From NCBI RefSeq assembly GCF_039724765.1, contig NZ_CP155729.1:3171501-3235500 (forward strand): a DNA stretch of 64,000 nt. Reading direction: 5' to 3'. Source of the stretch: Sagittula stellata E-37. GTDB taxonomy: Bacteria; Pseudomonadota; Alphaproteobacteria; Rhodobacterales; Rhodobacteraceae. The notes beneath the pieces were generated by a model that did no database searches, was not told where the DNA came from, and was given only the letters and a program-made list of their open reading frames with translations. A program made the position numbers and the translations under genes. Positions 40,196 to 48,170 of this stretch are shown piece after piece (the first letter of the stretch is position 1; each line of letters begins with the position of its first letter).

Positions 40196-41230
40196 ATGGT
40201 ATCGGGCGGCGCTCCGGGGGCAACGATGGCACGATTCACGATCGCAACACTGAGTATGGTGGTGCTCTTGGCGCTGGCCATGACCCTCGGCGCGCCCTTC
40301 CCTTTCATTGCGCTGCTCTACATCACGGTCTTCACGTTCTTTCTGGACAAGCTGACGGCCTTCGCCGCCCCTGACCGCCCGGATGCGGAGTTTCCGGCGG
40401 GCGACGCCTTGTCGGTGACGCTTGGCCTGCTTCATTTCCCGCTGCTCTACGGCGGCGTCCGGGTCATCGCCGCCGGGGGTCTCTCGGTCTTGGACACGGT
40501 CTGCCTGTTCGCGGCACTAGGCCTGTTCCTGGGACAGGTGTCGAATTCCAACGCGCACGAGCTGATCCATCGCTCCCCCCGCGCCATGCGGCGGTTGGGC
40601 GTGGCGGTCTATTCCTCTGTTCTGTTCGGGTTCCACGCTTCCGCGCATACGCGGGTTCACCACGTCCACGCCGCCACGCCAAACGATCCCAATTCGGCGC
40701 GCATGGGGGAAGGCTACTGGCGGTTCGCCGTGCGGGCCTGGCGTGGCGCACTGGTGGAAGGATACAGGGCGGAACGTCGGCTTGGCCGCCGCGGTCTGTC
40801 GCATCCCTACACCGCCTATGGCATGGGCGCGGCGTTATCGGTGCTGGTCGCCGCTACTGTGGCTGGGCTGACAGGCGTCGTGGTGCTGTTTGGTCTCGCG
40901 GGCTACGCGCAGGCACAACTGCTGCTGTCGGACTATGTCCAGCACTACGGGTTGCGCCGCAGGGAGGTCGCTCCGGGCAGGTTTGAACCGGTCGGGCCCG
41001 GCCATAGCTGGAACGCGCCCCACGGCTTTTCGTCGGCATTGATGCTGAACGCACCGCGCCACTCCGATCACCATGCCCACCCGTCGCAGCATTATCCCGG
41101 GCTGGAACTGGACCGCGGCACGATGCCGATCCTGCCGCACTCCCTGCCCGTGATGGCCGTTCTGGCGCTTGTGCCGCCCCTCTGGCGCCGTGTAATGGAC
41201 AAGCGTGTGCGCCGCTGGCAACCCGGATGA
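40196..41230 (+). CDS. alkB: Alkane 1-monooxygenase (AlkB-type)
   Basis: A 344-residue integral-membrane di-iron hydroxylase. Histidine motifs are in order: HELIH at 121-125, HTRVHHVH at 151-158, DYVQHYGLRR, and NAPRHSDHHAHPSQHYPGL near residue 285. Hydrophobic helices cover 10-60 and 85-115. It would oxidise terminal carbons of medium-chain alkanes using rubredoxin, but no rubredoxin or rubredoxin reductase is encoded nearby. The start is uncertain: ATG 40196 follows AGAGG, while ATG 40226 (MARFTIATLS) follows a G-run and may be the true start. Confidence 0.9.
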   Translation: MVSGGAPGATMARFTIATLSMVVLLALAMTLGAPFPFIALLYITVFTFFLDKLTAFAAPDRPDAEFPAGDALSVTLGLLHFPLLYGGVRVIAAGGLSVLDTVCLFAALGLFLGQVSNSNAHELIHRSPRAMRRLGVAVYSSVLFGFHASAHTRVHHVHAATPNDPNSARMGEGYWRFAVRAWRGALVEGYRAERRLGRRGLSHPYTAYGMGAALSVLVAATVAGLTGVVVLFGLAGYAQAQLLLSDYVQHYGLRRREVAPGRFEPVGPGHSWNAPHGFSSALMLNAPRHSDHHAHPSQHYPGLELDRGTMPILPHSLPVMAVLALVPPLWRRVMDKRVRRWQPG

Positions 41231-41328
41231 TCCGCACCCGGGCGATCCTTCGCCGACGCGCGCCGAAGTCTTAACCATTCGGTAATCCCGTATCTTGCCT
41301 CCGCCCGTGAATGTGGCAGGATTGAGGC

Positions 41329-41733
41329 ATGAAACAGTTCCTTCCTGCCGCACTGGCGCTTTCCCTAGCCGCTGCCCCCGCATTCGCCGCCGAGCCCCTT
41401 TCGGCCAACGCCTTCGAAAGCTACGTGAACGGCAAGACGTTGTATTACGGCATGTCCGGCGACGCCTACGGGGTCGAGGAGTACCTGCCCGACCGCCGCG
41501 TGCGCTGGTCCTTCCTCGACGGCAAGTGCAAGGAAGGATACTGGTACGAGGCTGAAGGCTCCCAGATCTGTTTCGTCTACGAGGACAGCCCCGACCCGCA
41601 GTGCTGGACGTTCTTCCGCGAGGGCAGCAAACTACGCGCGGTGTTCGAGAACGATCCGTCGTCCACTGTCCTCTACGAGGCGCGCCAGAACGACGAACCG
41701 ATGATGTGCTACGGCCCGGACGTGGGCGTCTGA
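41329..41733 (+). CDS. Secreted hypothetical protein, 134 residues
   Basis: The signal peptide MKQFLPAALALSLAAAPAFA precedes AEPLS. The mature part has paired cysteines (DGKCKEGYWYEAEGSQICF and DPQCWTFF) and a YVNGKTLYYGMSGDAYGVEEYLPDRRVRWSF segment that looks like a small beta-barrel. It resembles periplasmic proteins common in Rhodobacterales, but I cannot name a family. It ends two bases before the stop of the convergent LysR gene. Confidence 0.78.
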   Translation: MKQFLPAALALSLAAAPAFAAEPLSANAFESYVNGKTLYYGMSGDAYGVEEYLPDRRVRWSFLDGKCKEGYWYEAEGSQICFVYEDSPDPQCWTFFREGSKLRAVFENDPSSTVLYEARQNDEPMMCYGPDVGV

Positions 41734-41735
41734 GA

Positions 41736-42605
41736 TCAGGCGGCGTCGCGGGACAGGCCGCGCACCGCCAGCATGCCCTGCCGGATATAGTCGACCATCA
41801 CTTCGGTGATCGCGGTCTTTCCGTTCCCGGCATATAGGTTGATGTTCTGCGTGCCGAGGTCGGGCAGAAGCCCCTCGTCCAGATACTTCACGTAGGTCGG
41901 CGCGTGGCCTTGCAACCGCGCCGTCACGGCAAGATCGGCGCTGATCGTCGCGTCCACGGTCATGTCGCTGTCGGAATCCACCGCCAGCTCCCAGGCGAAA
42001 TTCTCTGCATCCAGCCGGGCGAGTGCAAATTCCCTGAATCCGCAGGACCGGCAAAAGGCGACCCGCAGCGGGCGTGACTTGTGCGCCTGCCCGTCCGGAG
42101 CACCGATCCAGCGCAGGGGCACTTCCATCAACGTCTCTCCGCCCTGGTCGACGCCGCCTTCGGTTGTCATGATGACATCGGCCTCACCCCGGGCAAACTT
42201 TGCCTTCAGTTCCTTCGTGAAACTGCTGAGAAGCTGGACTTTGACCCGGGGGTGCGTCCGGCCCATCCGTTGCAGGACCTGCGGGATCACGGGGTACACG
42301 ATGTCATGTGGCACGCCGAGGACGATTTCCCCCTCCCAGCTCTGGCAGGTCAGGCGGGTGTAGATCTCGTCGTTCATCTCGACCATGCGCTGCGCATAGG
42401 ACAGAAGCTGTGCGCCCGCCGGCGTCAGGCTGACGCCGCGCCCGCTGCGCTCCAGCAGTCTGAGACCCAACATCTCCTCAAGCCGTTTGAGCTGCATCGA
42501 GACGGCCGACTGCGTCAGGTTCAGGAAACCTGCGGCACGCGTCACGCCGCCGGCCTCTGCAACGGCCACGAAGGACCTCAGGACGGTGATGTCGAGATTT
42601 CTCAT
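41736..42605 (-). CDS. LysR-family transcriptional regulator
   Basis: A 289-residue LTTR. The N-terminal HTH (LDITVLRSFVAVAEAGGVTRAAGFLNLTQSAVSMQLKRLEEMLGL) is standard and followed by a periplasmic-binding-like effector domain (about 90-289) with EGEIVLGVPHDIVYPVIPQVL. The effector is unknown. The AT-rich region between this gene and the small divergent gene at 42731 presumably holds its operator. Confidence 0.9.
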   Translation of the reverse strand: MRNLDITVLRSFVAVAEAGGVTRAAGFLNLTQSAVSMQLKRLEEMLGLRLLERSGRGVSLTPAGAQLLSYAQRMVEMNDEIYTRLTCQSWEGEIVLGVPHDIVYPVIPQVLQRMGRTHPRVKVQLLSSFTKELKAKFARGEADVIMTTEGGVDQGGETLMEVPLRWIGAPDGQAHKSRPLRVAFCRSCGFREFALARLDAENFAWELAVDSDSDMTVDATISADLAVTARLQGHAPTYVKYLDEGLLPDLGTQNINLYAGNGKTAITEVMVDYIRQGMLAVRGLSRDAA

Positions 42606-42730
42606 CCATTACGCTCCGTGATGGGAGGAAGCAAAAACATTCACTTCGAATATCAATCAGACTGTGCCAAATTCATCAATGGAAAACATCGACACACCCG
42701 AAAACATCACAGCTCTTGAAAGACGACGCC

Positions 42731-42892
42731 ATGTATCGTGCCGCCGAACGCTACTTTATCGACCTTTTGCACCGTGGCCCCGAAAGGCACTGGCCGCCCT
42801 CCCGGATAGCCGCCGACCTGCGCGAAGCCAACCGCTACGAGCGTGCGGAACATGACGCCCGGTGGGATGCACCGACTTTTTGGCGCATCTGA
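42731..42892 (+). CDS. Small protein, 53 residues
   Basis: Starts MYRAAERYFIDLLHRGPERH and ends RWDAPTFWRI. It is helical, highly charged, and uses GC-rich codons consistently, unlike the AT-rich flanks on either side. The ribosome site is weak (GAAAGACG). It is divergent from the LysR gene. Not recognised; coding status is probable, not certain. Confidence 0.5.
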   Translation: MYRAAERYFIDLLHRGPERHWPPSRIAADLREANRYERAEHDARWDAPTFWRI

Positions 42893-43011
42893 CGCGTATG
42901 TTATGTCCCAAGACCTCTCTAAAGCTTGAATATTCATGCCTCACTGCCAATATTCCTGCCATGTTCCCCGAATAGTGTTTCGGGGCGATTTGTACGCAAA
43001 CGGAGGCATTG

Positions 43012-43755
43012 ATGGCTGAATATCAAACGATCGGGGCACGGGGCGTATCCGGTGCCCGCAGCGCCCAGATTGACGAGGGGCTGCGCGCTCATATGAACAA
43101 GGTCTACGCGTTGATGTCCGGCGCGCTGCTGATGACGTTCGCGCTGGCCTACCTCGTGGCATCCAGCCCGGCCCTTCAGCAGGTTCTGCTGGTCTCTCCG
43201 GTGGTCTGGGTCGTAATCTTCGGCCCGCTGGCCTTCGTGATGATCGCGTCCTTCGCGTTCCACAAGCTGTCCGTCGTTGCGCTGAACGGTCTCTTCTGGG
43301 CCTACGCGGCCCTGACCGGCGTGTCGCTGGCCACGATCTTCATCATGTTCGACATGATGCAGGTCATCACCGGCCTCGCCTACACCGCGGTTGCGTTCCT
43401 TGGCCTTTCGCTGACAGGCTACCTGACGAAGCGTAACCTCGGCCCGGTACACCAGGTCGCCGTGATGATGACCTGGGGCCTCGTCGCCTTCGCCCTGATC
43501 AGCATGCTGTTCGGCGGTATGGGAGGCAACACCTTCTGGTGGATGAACGTGGCGATCCTCGGCCTGTTCGCGGTCCTCACCGCGACTTCGACGCAAGAGA
43601 TCAAGAACACCTATCTTGAGGCGCGCACCCACGGTGGTCCGGAGGCAGATCTTTTCCTTGAGAAGGCCGCGATCATCGGTGCGCTTCAGCTTTACATCTC
43701 GTTCATCGCGATGTTCCGCTCGATCATGTATCTGTTCATGGGCGGCGACGACTGA
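43012..43755 (+). CDS. Bax inhibitor-1/YccA family membrane protein
   Basis: A 247-residue membrane protein with seven helices. BI-1 features are VYALMSGALLMTFALAYLVAS, GVSLATIFIMFDMMQVITGLAYTAVAFLGLSLTGYLTKRNLG, and a C-terminal ALQLYISFIAMFRSIMYLFMGGDD. Bacterial relatives are calcium-leak or YccA-type modulators of FtsH. GGAGG five bases upstream fixes the start. A strong terminator follows. Confidence 0.93.
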   Translation: MAEYQTIGARGVSGARSAQIDEGLRAHMNKVYALMSGALLMTFALAYLVASSPALQQVLLVSPVVWVVIFGPLAFVMIASFAFHKLSVVALNGLFWAYAALTGVSLATIFIMFDMMQVITGLAYTAVAFLGLSLTGYLTKRNLGPVHQVAVMMTWGLVAFALISMLFGGMGGNTFWWMNVAILGLFAVLTATSTQEIKNTYLEARTHGGPEADLFLEKAAIIGALQLYISFIAMFRSIMYLFMGGDD

Positions 43756-43780
43756 TCGCAGATCCACGCAATCTAACGAA

Positions 43781-43807
43781 GGGCCGGTCCAAAGACCGGC
43801 CCTTTTT
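43781..43807 (+). terminator. Rho-independent terminator after Bax inhibitor gene
   Basis: GGGCCGGTC, loop CAAA, GACCGGCCC followed by TTTTT: a perfect nine-pair stem 25 bases after the stop codon. Confidence 0.95.
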
Positions 43808-43890
43808 CGTTGCCCGGCCGAACTTCCCATTTCGAATTCGGCGCCGTTTGGGTTCGTGTCAACTAAGTATCATCTCCGGGTGAGCTGACC

Positions 43891-44046
43891 ATGAAGCCAC
43901 CCAATAACGCCGTCTGTCACTGCTACAACGGGGATGCTGAAGATGCCGCCCGATTATACGCACAGCCCTTTCCTGAGAGCGAGGTTACGTTTGTCAGTCG
44001 CGCGCCAGCCGACTTTTTTGAAGGCGACGTGCTGGTCGTCAGCTGA
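43891..44046 (+). pseudogene. Truncated VOC (PhnB/UbiG-like) gene remnant
   Basis: An open frame of 51 codons starts MKPPNNAVCHCYNGDAEDAA and ends FFEGDVLVVS-stop. It closely follows the opening of PhnB-type VOC proteins (a W/CYDGDAEEAARFYA-like helix, then a PxSEV strand, then EGDVL-V before a second strand), but stops where the second unit should begin; the family normally has about 130-160 residues. No continuation was found in the frames downstream, where the GNAT gene lies on the other strand. Local GC is lower than the surroundings. Confidence 0.6.
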
Positions 44047-44070
44047 GGGACCATGTGCCTTGCACGTGGC

Positions 44071-44628
44071 CTACAAGGGATACGACAGCAGGTTGACCGG
44101 GAACGCCACACCGCCTCCGAATGTCATGGCGCTCTGCCCGATGCTGCGGAAGCCCAGCGACTTGTAGAACGGTGTGGCCGTCAGGGTGCTCTTGCAGTGC
44201 AGCACACGGATGCCCTTGTCCCGCGCGTCCTGGATGACATGTGTCATGAGTCGCGTGCCGACGCCCCTGCGGACGGCGTCAGGGTCCGTGGCTAGGTGGC
44301 GGACGTATCCCACGCCCGGCGCACGCCCCGTACCACCGGGCATGGCCAGCGACCAGCCGCCAGCGCCTAGCAGGGCCGTTCCGCTTTCCGCGACAAAGTA
44401 CAAGCCCGAGTCGATCAATTCGGGCTGGGCGCGCGCGAATTCGGGTAAGCCAAAGACTAGCGCAGACGGCGGATAGTCCGCTGCAAGCAAACGGGCGTAG
44501 CTGCGGCGATAGAGGTCGTCCAGCAGAGAGATGTCATGCCGAGTCGCAGGGCGTATGGTGATCTGCTCGGCCAAATCCGTACCTCCGATGCGGGAGTATT
44601 CCGGGATTTGGCCGGTCAGGCAAATCAC
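44071..44628 (-). CDS. GNAT-family N-acetyltransferase
   Basis: A 185-residue GNAT protein. ITIRPATRHDISLLDDLYRRSYARLL opens the fold and VGYVRHLATDPDAVRRGVGTRLM contains the acetyl-CoA motif (R/Q-x-x-G-x-G/A), followed by VLHCKSTLTATPFYKSLGF. The substrate is unknown. Start is uncertain: GTG 44628 gives an unusual 20-residue lead, and translation may begin near LAEQIT. Confidence 0.87.
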   Translation of the reverse strand: MICLTGQIPEYSRIGGTDLAEQITIRPATRHDISLLDDLYRRSYARLLAADYPPSALVFGLPEFARAQPELIDSGLYFVAESGTALLGAGGWSLAMPGGTGRAPGVGYVRHLATDPDAVRRGVGTRLMTHVIQDARDKGIRVLHCKSTLTATPFYKSLGFRSIGQSAMTFGGGVAFPVNLLSYPL

Positions 44629-44663
44629 AACCGACGCCCGTTGGTGGCGCCGGTCTGTCGCTC

Positions 44664-45011
44664 TTAATTCAGCGCCAGTTCCTGAACCATGGTGTTGCGG
44701 GTCGATAAGGTCACCGCATCGCCCTCGCGGGTGAAGCTGTAGAGCTGGCCAATATGGCCAGGCAGGCCGAAGGTAACGGAGTCGCCATCCGCCAGGGCCA
44801 TGATAATGCGCCCTTGATCGTCAGCGTCGTTGCGGGCTGCGTAGTAGCCCACGACTTCGAAGGTGTCGCCTGCCTTGGTCCAGTAGACAGACATGTCGGT
44901 CGTCGACTGGTGCAGCGTGGCACCGGCCATCGGCGTGTCGAGGGTGACGGTTTCAGCTGCGGCGGCAAGGGGAAGCAAAACAAAGGCGGCAAGTGCAAAC
45001 GTGCGGAACAT
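44664..45011 (-). CDS. Secreted hypothetical protein, 115 residues
   Basis: Signal peptide MFRTFALAAFVLLPLAAAAE, then a small beta-rich domain (VTLDTPMAGATLHQSTTDMS, then FEVVGYYAARNDADDQGRI and SVTFGLPGHIGQLYSFTREG). No cysteines or catalytic motif. GGAGAAAT lies before ATG 45011. Periplasmic; function unknown. Confidence 0.78.
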   Translation of the reverse strand: MFRTFALAAFVLLPLAAAAETVTLDTPMAGATLHQSTTDMSVYWTKAGDTFEVVGYYAARNDADDQGRIIMALADGDSVTFGLPGHIGQLYSFTREGDAVTLSTRNTMVQELALN

Positions 45012-45216
45012 ATCGATTTCTCCAGTTTTCTGCGTAGCGCGTGGCCGGATGCCAAGCGCCAACATTCTGCACCGCAGCATGACAGAAGGCAGACCGAAGG
45101 ACCAATGCAGAATGGGCAAGACCGTTATGACTTGAAATCAATATGTTAACAGTATGCAACGGTAGACCGAACCGGTCAAGATAGGCTTGCGACTGCAGAA
45201 AAACCGTCAGAAACAA

Positions 45217-45248
45217 GAAAAAAGCCGCGCGGAAGCACCGTCGCGGCC
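45217..45248 (-). terminator. Rho-independent terminator of rpmG
   Basis: On the minus strand a GGCCGCG...CGCGGC stem-loop (CGCGGC 45242-45247, GCCGCG 45224-45229) is followed by TTTTTT, 30 bases after the rpmG stop codon. Confidence 0.85.
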
Positions 45249-45277
45249 TTTGTGGCTCGTTCCGAAAAAGGGCAGGA

Positions 45278-45445
45278 TTACTTGATCTTGCCTTCTTTGT
45301 ATTCGACGTGCTTGCGCGCAACCGGGTCGAACTTCCGGATGGTCATTTTTTCGGTCATGGTACGCGCGTTCTTCTTGGTCACGTAGAAGTGGCCGGTGCC
45401 TGCGGTCGAGTTCAGGCGGATCTTGATCGTGGTCGGCTTCGCCAT
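45278..45445 (-). CDS. rpmG: 50S ribosomal protein L33
   Basis: A 55-residue L33 beginning [20 protein letters not shown] and continuing [20 protein letters not shown] to a basic C-terminus ending EGKIK. It is the cysteine-free form that needs no zinc. AGGAG nine bases upstream supports ATG 45445. Too short for a 60-residue cutoff but unmistakable. It has its own terminator. Confidence 0.96.
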   Translation of the reverse strand: MAKPTTIKIRLNSTAGTGHFYVTKKNARTMTEKMTIRKFDPVARKHVEYKEGKIK

Positions 45446-45593
45446 TGGTCGTCTCCTGCAACACGCGGGGCGCCGCGCGTGAAATTCGTATGAAGCCCGC
45501 CTTTTACTTACTGCGCGGCCCGAGTCAACCGTCTCGTGACAGTTTGTGGGCCGGCGTGGTCCGGCGGCCGGGCCGGTCGCCCGGAGCAGTGAT

Positions 45594-45995
45594 GCGCGGA
45601 GGGCCTGTAAGCCGGATTCTGTTGTCGGGGTTGCCCCCTCAGACGACCATTCCTCTGGGCCGCACGTTGCCGCGCGGCTCTAGCTGCCAACCCGGACCTC
45701 TCGGGCCAAAGCCGCCCTGTCCCGATATCCCGCAAGCGGGATCAGTCGGACGCGAGGTCCCTACACGGCATTGCTCCCGGTGGGGCTTGCCAAGCGGGCG
45801 ATGTTGCCATCCCCCCGGTGGGCTCTTACCCCACCGTTTCACCCTTACCTGCCGACAGGCGACAGGCGGTCTGTTTTCTGTGGCGCTTTCCGTCAGGTTG
45901 CCCTGCCCGGGCGTTACCCGGCACCGGTGCTTTGGCGAGTCCGGACTTTCCTCCCGGGGTTTCCCCAAGGCGGCCGTCCGGCCCTCCACGCGCGC
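45594..45995 (-). ncRNA. rnpB: RNase P RNA, bacterial class A
   Basis: Catalytic RNA of RNase P for tRNA 5' processing. On the minus strand, GGAGGGCC near the 5' end pairs with GGCCCTCC near the 3' end (P1). Conserved core pieces are present: GAGGAAAGTCCGGAC, AGGGTGAAA, and the 3' ACAGAATCCGGCTTACAGGC block (P4 partner). Ends are estimated from P1 and may be off by several bases. Confidence 0.93.
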
Positions 45996-46052
45996 CCGAC
46001 ATAGGCGGGGCGGAAGAGCTTGGCAATCCCGCGCGTGCCGACCTATCTCCGG

Positions 46053-46763
46053 TCAGCGCAGGACGAGCGGCATGGACAGCCATTCTGCCAGAGCGTCGGC
46101 TGCTGCGTCGGGCTGTTCCAGCACAGACATGTGCGCGGCCCCCTCGATTACCCGCAAGGCCGCGCCCGGGATCAGTTCCGCCATGAACTCGTGCCGTTTG
46201 ACAGGAAGCTGACGATTGGATGCCCCGCACAGCACCATCGTCGGCACGGCAATCTTGCGCAGGGTGCTTTGCTGGTCGCGACGGCGCTGGAGCGCGCGGA
46301 TCTGGCGGGTCATGACCTCGACCCCAAGGCCCGCGGCCATCTCTTGCAGCAGCGCGGAAATCTCGGCCCGCCAAGGTCCGGGCGCGAGGTCTGCAAGGCG
46401 CAGGGCCTCGGCAAAGACCGAGCCGCTCTTGCCGGCGCGGGCACGGACGATCAGCGGGTCGCGCTCGGCGGCCTGCTGCGGCGTATCGGCCAACGGCGTT
46501 GTGTCCATAAGGCATAGGCGGGTCACGCGGTCCGGCGCCCGGCGGACGATCTCCATCGCAACGATACCGCCCAGTCCCTGCCCCGCCAGCGCGCATCGCT
46601 TGGGGATGACGTCCAGCAGCGCCGAGGCGATCTCCTCGATCCGCTCGCCTTCTGTCAGAGCTGCGGTCATGACGGCGCGGCTGCGCGACAGGTCGGCCAG
46701 GTGCGGTCCGAACAGTCGGGCGTCGCACAGGATATCCGGCAAGAACACGACGGACTCACGCAT
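46053..46763 (-). CDS. Alpha/beta-hydrolase-fold protein with lost catalytic residues
   Basis: A 236-residue hydrolase-fold protein (VVFLPDILCDARLFGPHL, then HMSVLEQPDAAADALAEWL at the end). The nucleophile elbow reads LAGQGLGGIV (residues 59-68): glycine G63 stands where the serine of GxSxG should be. The acid loop reads LCGASNRQLP with Asn where Asp is expected; the late histidine (GAAHMSV) remains. Probably not a classical esterase: either a different chemistry or a binding protein. It lies downstream of nothing on its strand. Confidence 0.78.
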   Translation of the reverse strand: MRESVVFLPDILCDARLFGPHLADLSRSRAVMTAALTEGERIEEIASALLDVIPKRCALAGQGLGGIVAMEIVRRAPDRVTRLCLMDTTPLADTPQQAAERDPLIVRARAGKSGSVFAEALRLADLAPGPWRAEISALLQEMAAGLGVEVMTRQIRALQRRRDQQSTLRKIAVPTMVLCGASNRQLPVKRHEFMAELIPGAALRVIEGAAHMSVLEQPDAAADALAEWLSMPLVLR

Positions 46764-47141
46764 GTACGTCCCCGCACTCCGGTCCGCCGCCTGTTGTCGT
46801 CACGCTTGCACCCACGAAGCCACCCCCAGTCGCCGCAACCCTATCAGACCCGGTCGCAAGGAAAAGAGGGGCCGCCAAGCCAGACGGAGGGGGCATCCGA
46901 TGCAGTAACCAAGAGCGATCCGGTGCCGAAAGATGGGCGGGCGCGCGGTGCGCATCCCTCGTCCCGCCGCACCGTAACGACACGCCTGTTCCCTCACCAC
47001 CGCAGAGCATGGCAAAGCGCCCGCACAGAGCCCGCACGGAGCGCAGGCAGAACCGGCAGCTTCGGCAGCGTGTTTGATGGCCACGACTGCGGATGTGCCG
47101 TGCAGACGATCCGTGCGTCCCATCGCGGAACGCATTCCGCC
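46764..47141. other. Gene-free stretch between convergently and divergently unrelated genes
   Basis: No supported gene was seen on either strand. A 111-codon open frame on the minus strand (46800-47135) has no ribosome site, unusual Cys-rich composition, and no recognisable family, so it is left out. No repeat, tRNA or clear terminator was noticed. Confidence 0.5.
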
Positions 47142-48170
47142 TCATTGCGTCTTGATCTGGTCCCAGAAGACGCCGAGGTGCCGGGACACGATCTGGCTGT
47201 AGCGGTCGCTTTCCTTCAGCGCCGCGAGGCCGGCATTGAAGCGGTAGAGGAACGTCGTTCCGCGCCAGTGCGTCTTCGAGATGATGACATGCAGCCCCTC
47301 GGTGGCGATCGGCTTGTCCAGGGGCACCGCCTGGCCTCTCAACCCCATCTCTTCGATAGTCTGCGCGCCCAGGAAGACATTGACCGTCACCGCATCGACG
47401 TCGCCCGCCATCAGCGCCGTGAAACAGGCCTGCGGGCTGTCGGCCTGCACGAGGTCGATCAACCCCTTCGATATCCATTCCCGCCCCGGCCGGTCGAGGT
47501 CGTGGGTGAAATACCCCTTGGGCCGGCAAAGCCGCTTGCCCACCACATCCGCGTCGCTCTCGTAGGTGAAGCCGTCCCCTTCGCGCACGAACAGCAGGAC
47601 GAGGATATCGACCAGCGGATCGGAGAAATGGAAGCTGGCGCAACGCTCGTTGTCGGGAGTGGCGGCGCAGTCGGGCTTGTACCATGGGAAACCCATGTCG
47701 TACTTCTTCTCCGCCAGATCGGGGAACAGGTGTTCCGACCAGTCGTCTTCCCAGGTGATCGAATAGGTCACCGGGGCCGGGGTCGCCTCCATCGCGGCAT
47801 TGACGATCTCCGTGATCATGCCCTGCCCCGGCCAGTCCTGATCGGTGAACGGCGCGAAGTTGCCCCCGGTCAGCAGCTTCAGTTCCGCGTCGTCCCGACG
47901 CAGCGGCGTGGCATCCGCGGCCTCCGTTCCGGGCGCGCAGGGCAGCTTCAGCACGTCGCCGGGCGCGACCTGGAAGACCGACTGCTGCAGGGCCGCCTCG
48001 TTGGCGTAGTAGATCAGCGTCCACTTCTCCGGGTCGCCATAACGGGTCTCGGCGATGGTGAAGACCGTGTCGCCGGCCTGTACGGTGTATGCCTCCGGCA
48101 CGCAGGTCTGGGCCGCCACGGCGGACGCGCTCAGCATGAGGAGTGCTGCGATGCTCCTCCCCAGGATCAT
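47142..48170 (-). CDS. LysM-fused periplasmic solute-binding (SBP3-like) protein B
   Basis: A 342-residue secreted protein. The signal peptide is MILGRSIAALLMLSASAVAA. A LysM domain (about residues 27-77, YTVQAGDTVFTIAETRYGDPEKW, ending VLKLPC) should bind peptidoglycan. The rest (about 95-342) resembles type-3 extracellular solute-binding proteins: LKLLTGGNFAPFTDQDWPGQGMITEIVNAAM, YDMGFPWYKPDC and FLGAQTIEEMG. The ligand is unknown. Its ATG overlaps the stop of the upstream paralogue, so the two are coupled. No permease is nearby. Confidence 0.82.
   Translation of the reverse strand: MILGRSIAALLMLSASAVAAQTCVPEAYTVQAGDTVFTIAETRYGDPEKWTLIYYANEAALQQSVFQVAPGDVLKLPCAPGTEAADATPLRRDDAELKLLTGGNFAPFTDQDWPGQGMITEIVNAAMEATPAPVTYSITWEDDWSEHLFPDLAEKKYDMGFPWYKPDCAATPDNERCASFHFSDPLVDILVLLFVREGDGFTYESDADVVGKRLCRPKGYFTHDLDRPGREWISKGLIDLVQADSPQACFTALMAGDVDAVTVNVFLGAQTIEEMGLRGQAVPLDKPIATEGLHVIISKTHWRGTTFLYRFNAGLAALKESDRYSQIVSRHLGVFWDQIKTQ

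Noticed and set aside
42664..42855. 63-codon plus-strand frame overlapping the small gene at 42731
   Set aside because: The alternative frame at 42731 has more gene-like codon use; this one is Arg/Pro/Ser-rich like a shadow.
46800..47135. 111-codon minus-strand frame in a gene-free stretch
   Set aside because: No ribosome site, odd Cys/Arg composition and no recognisable family.
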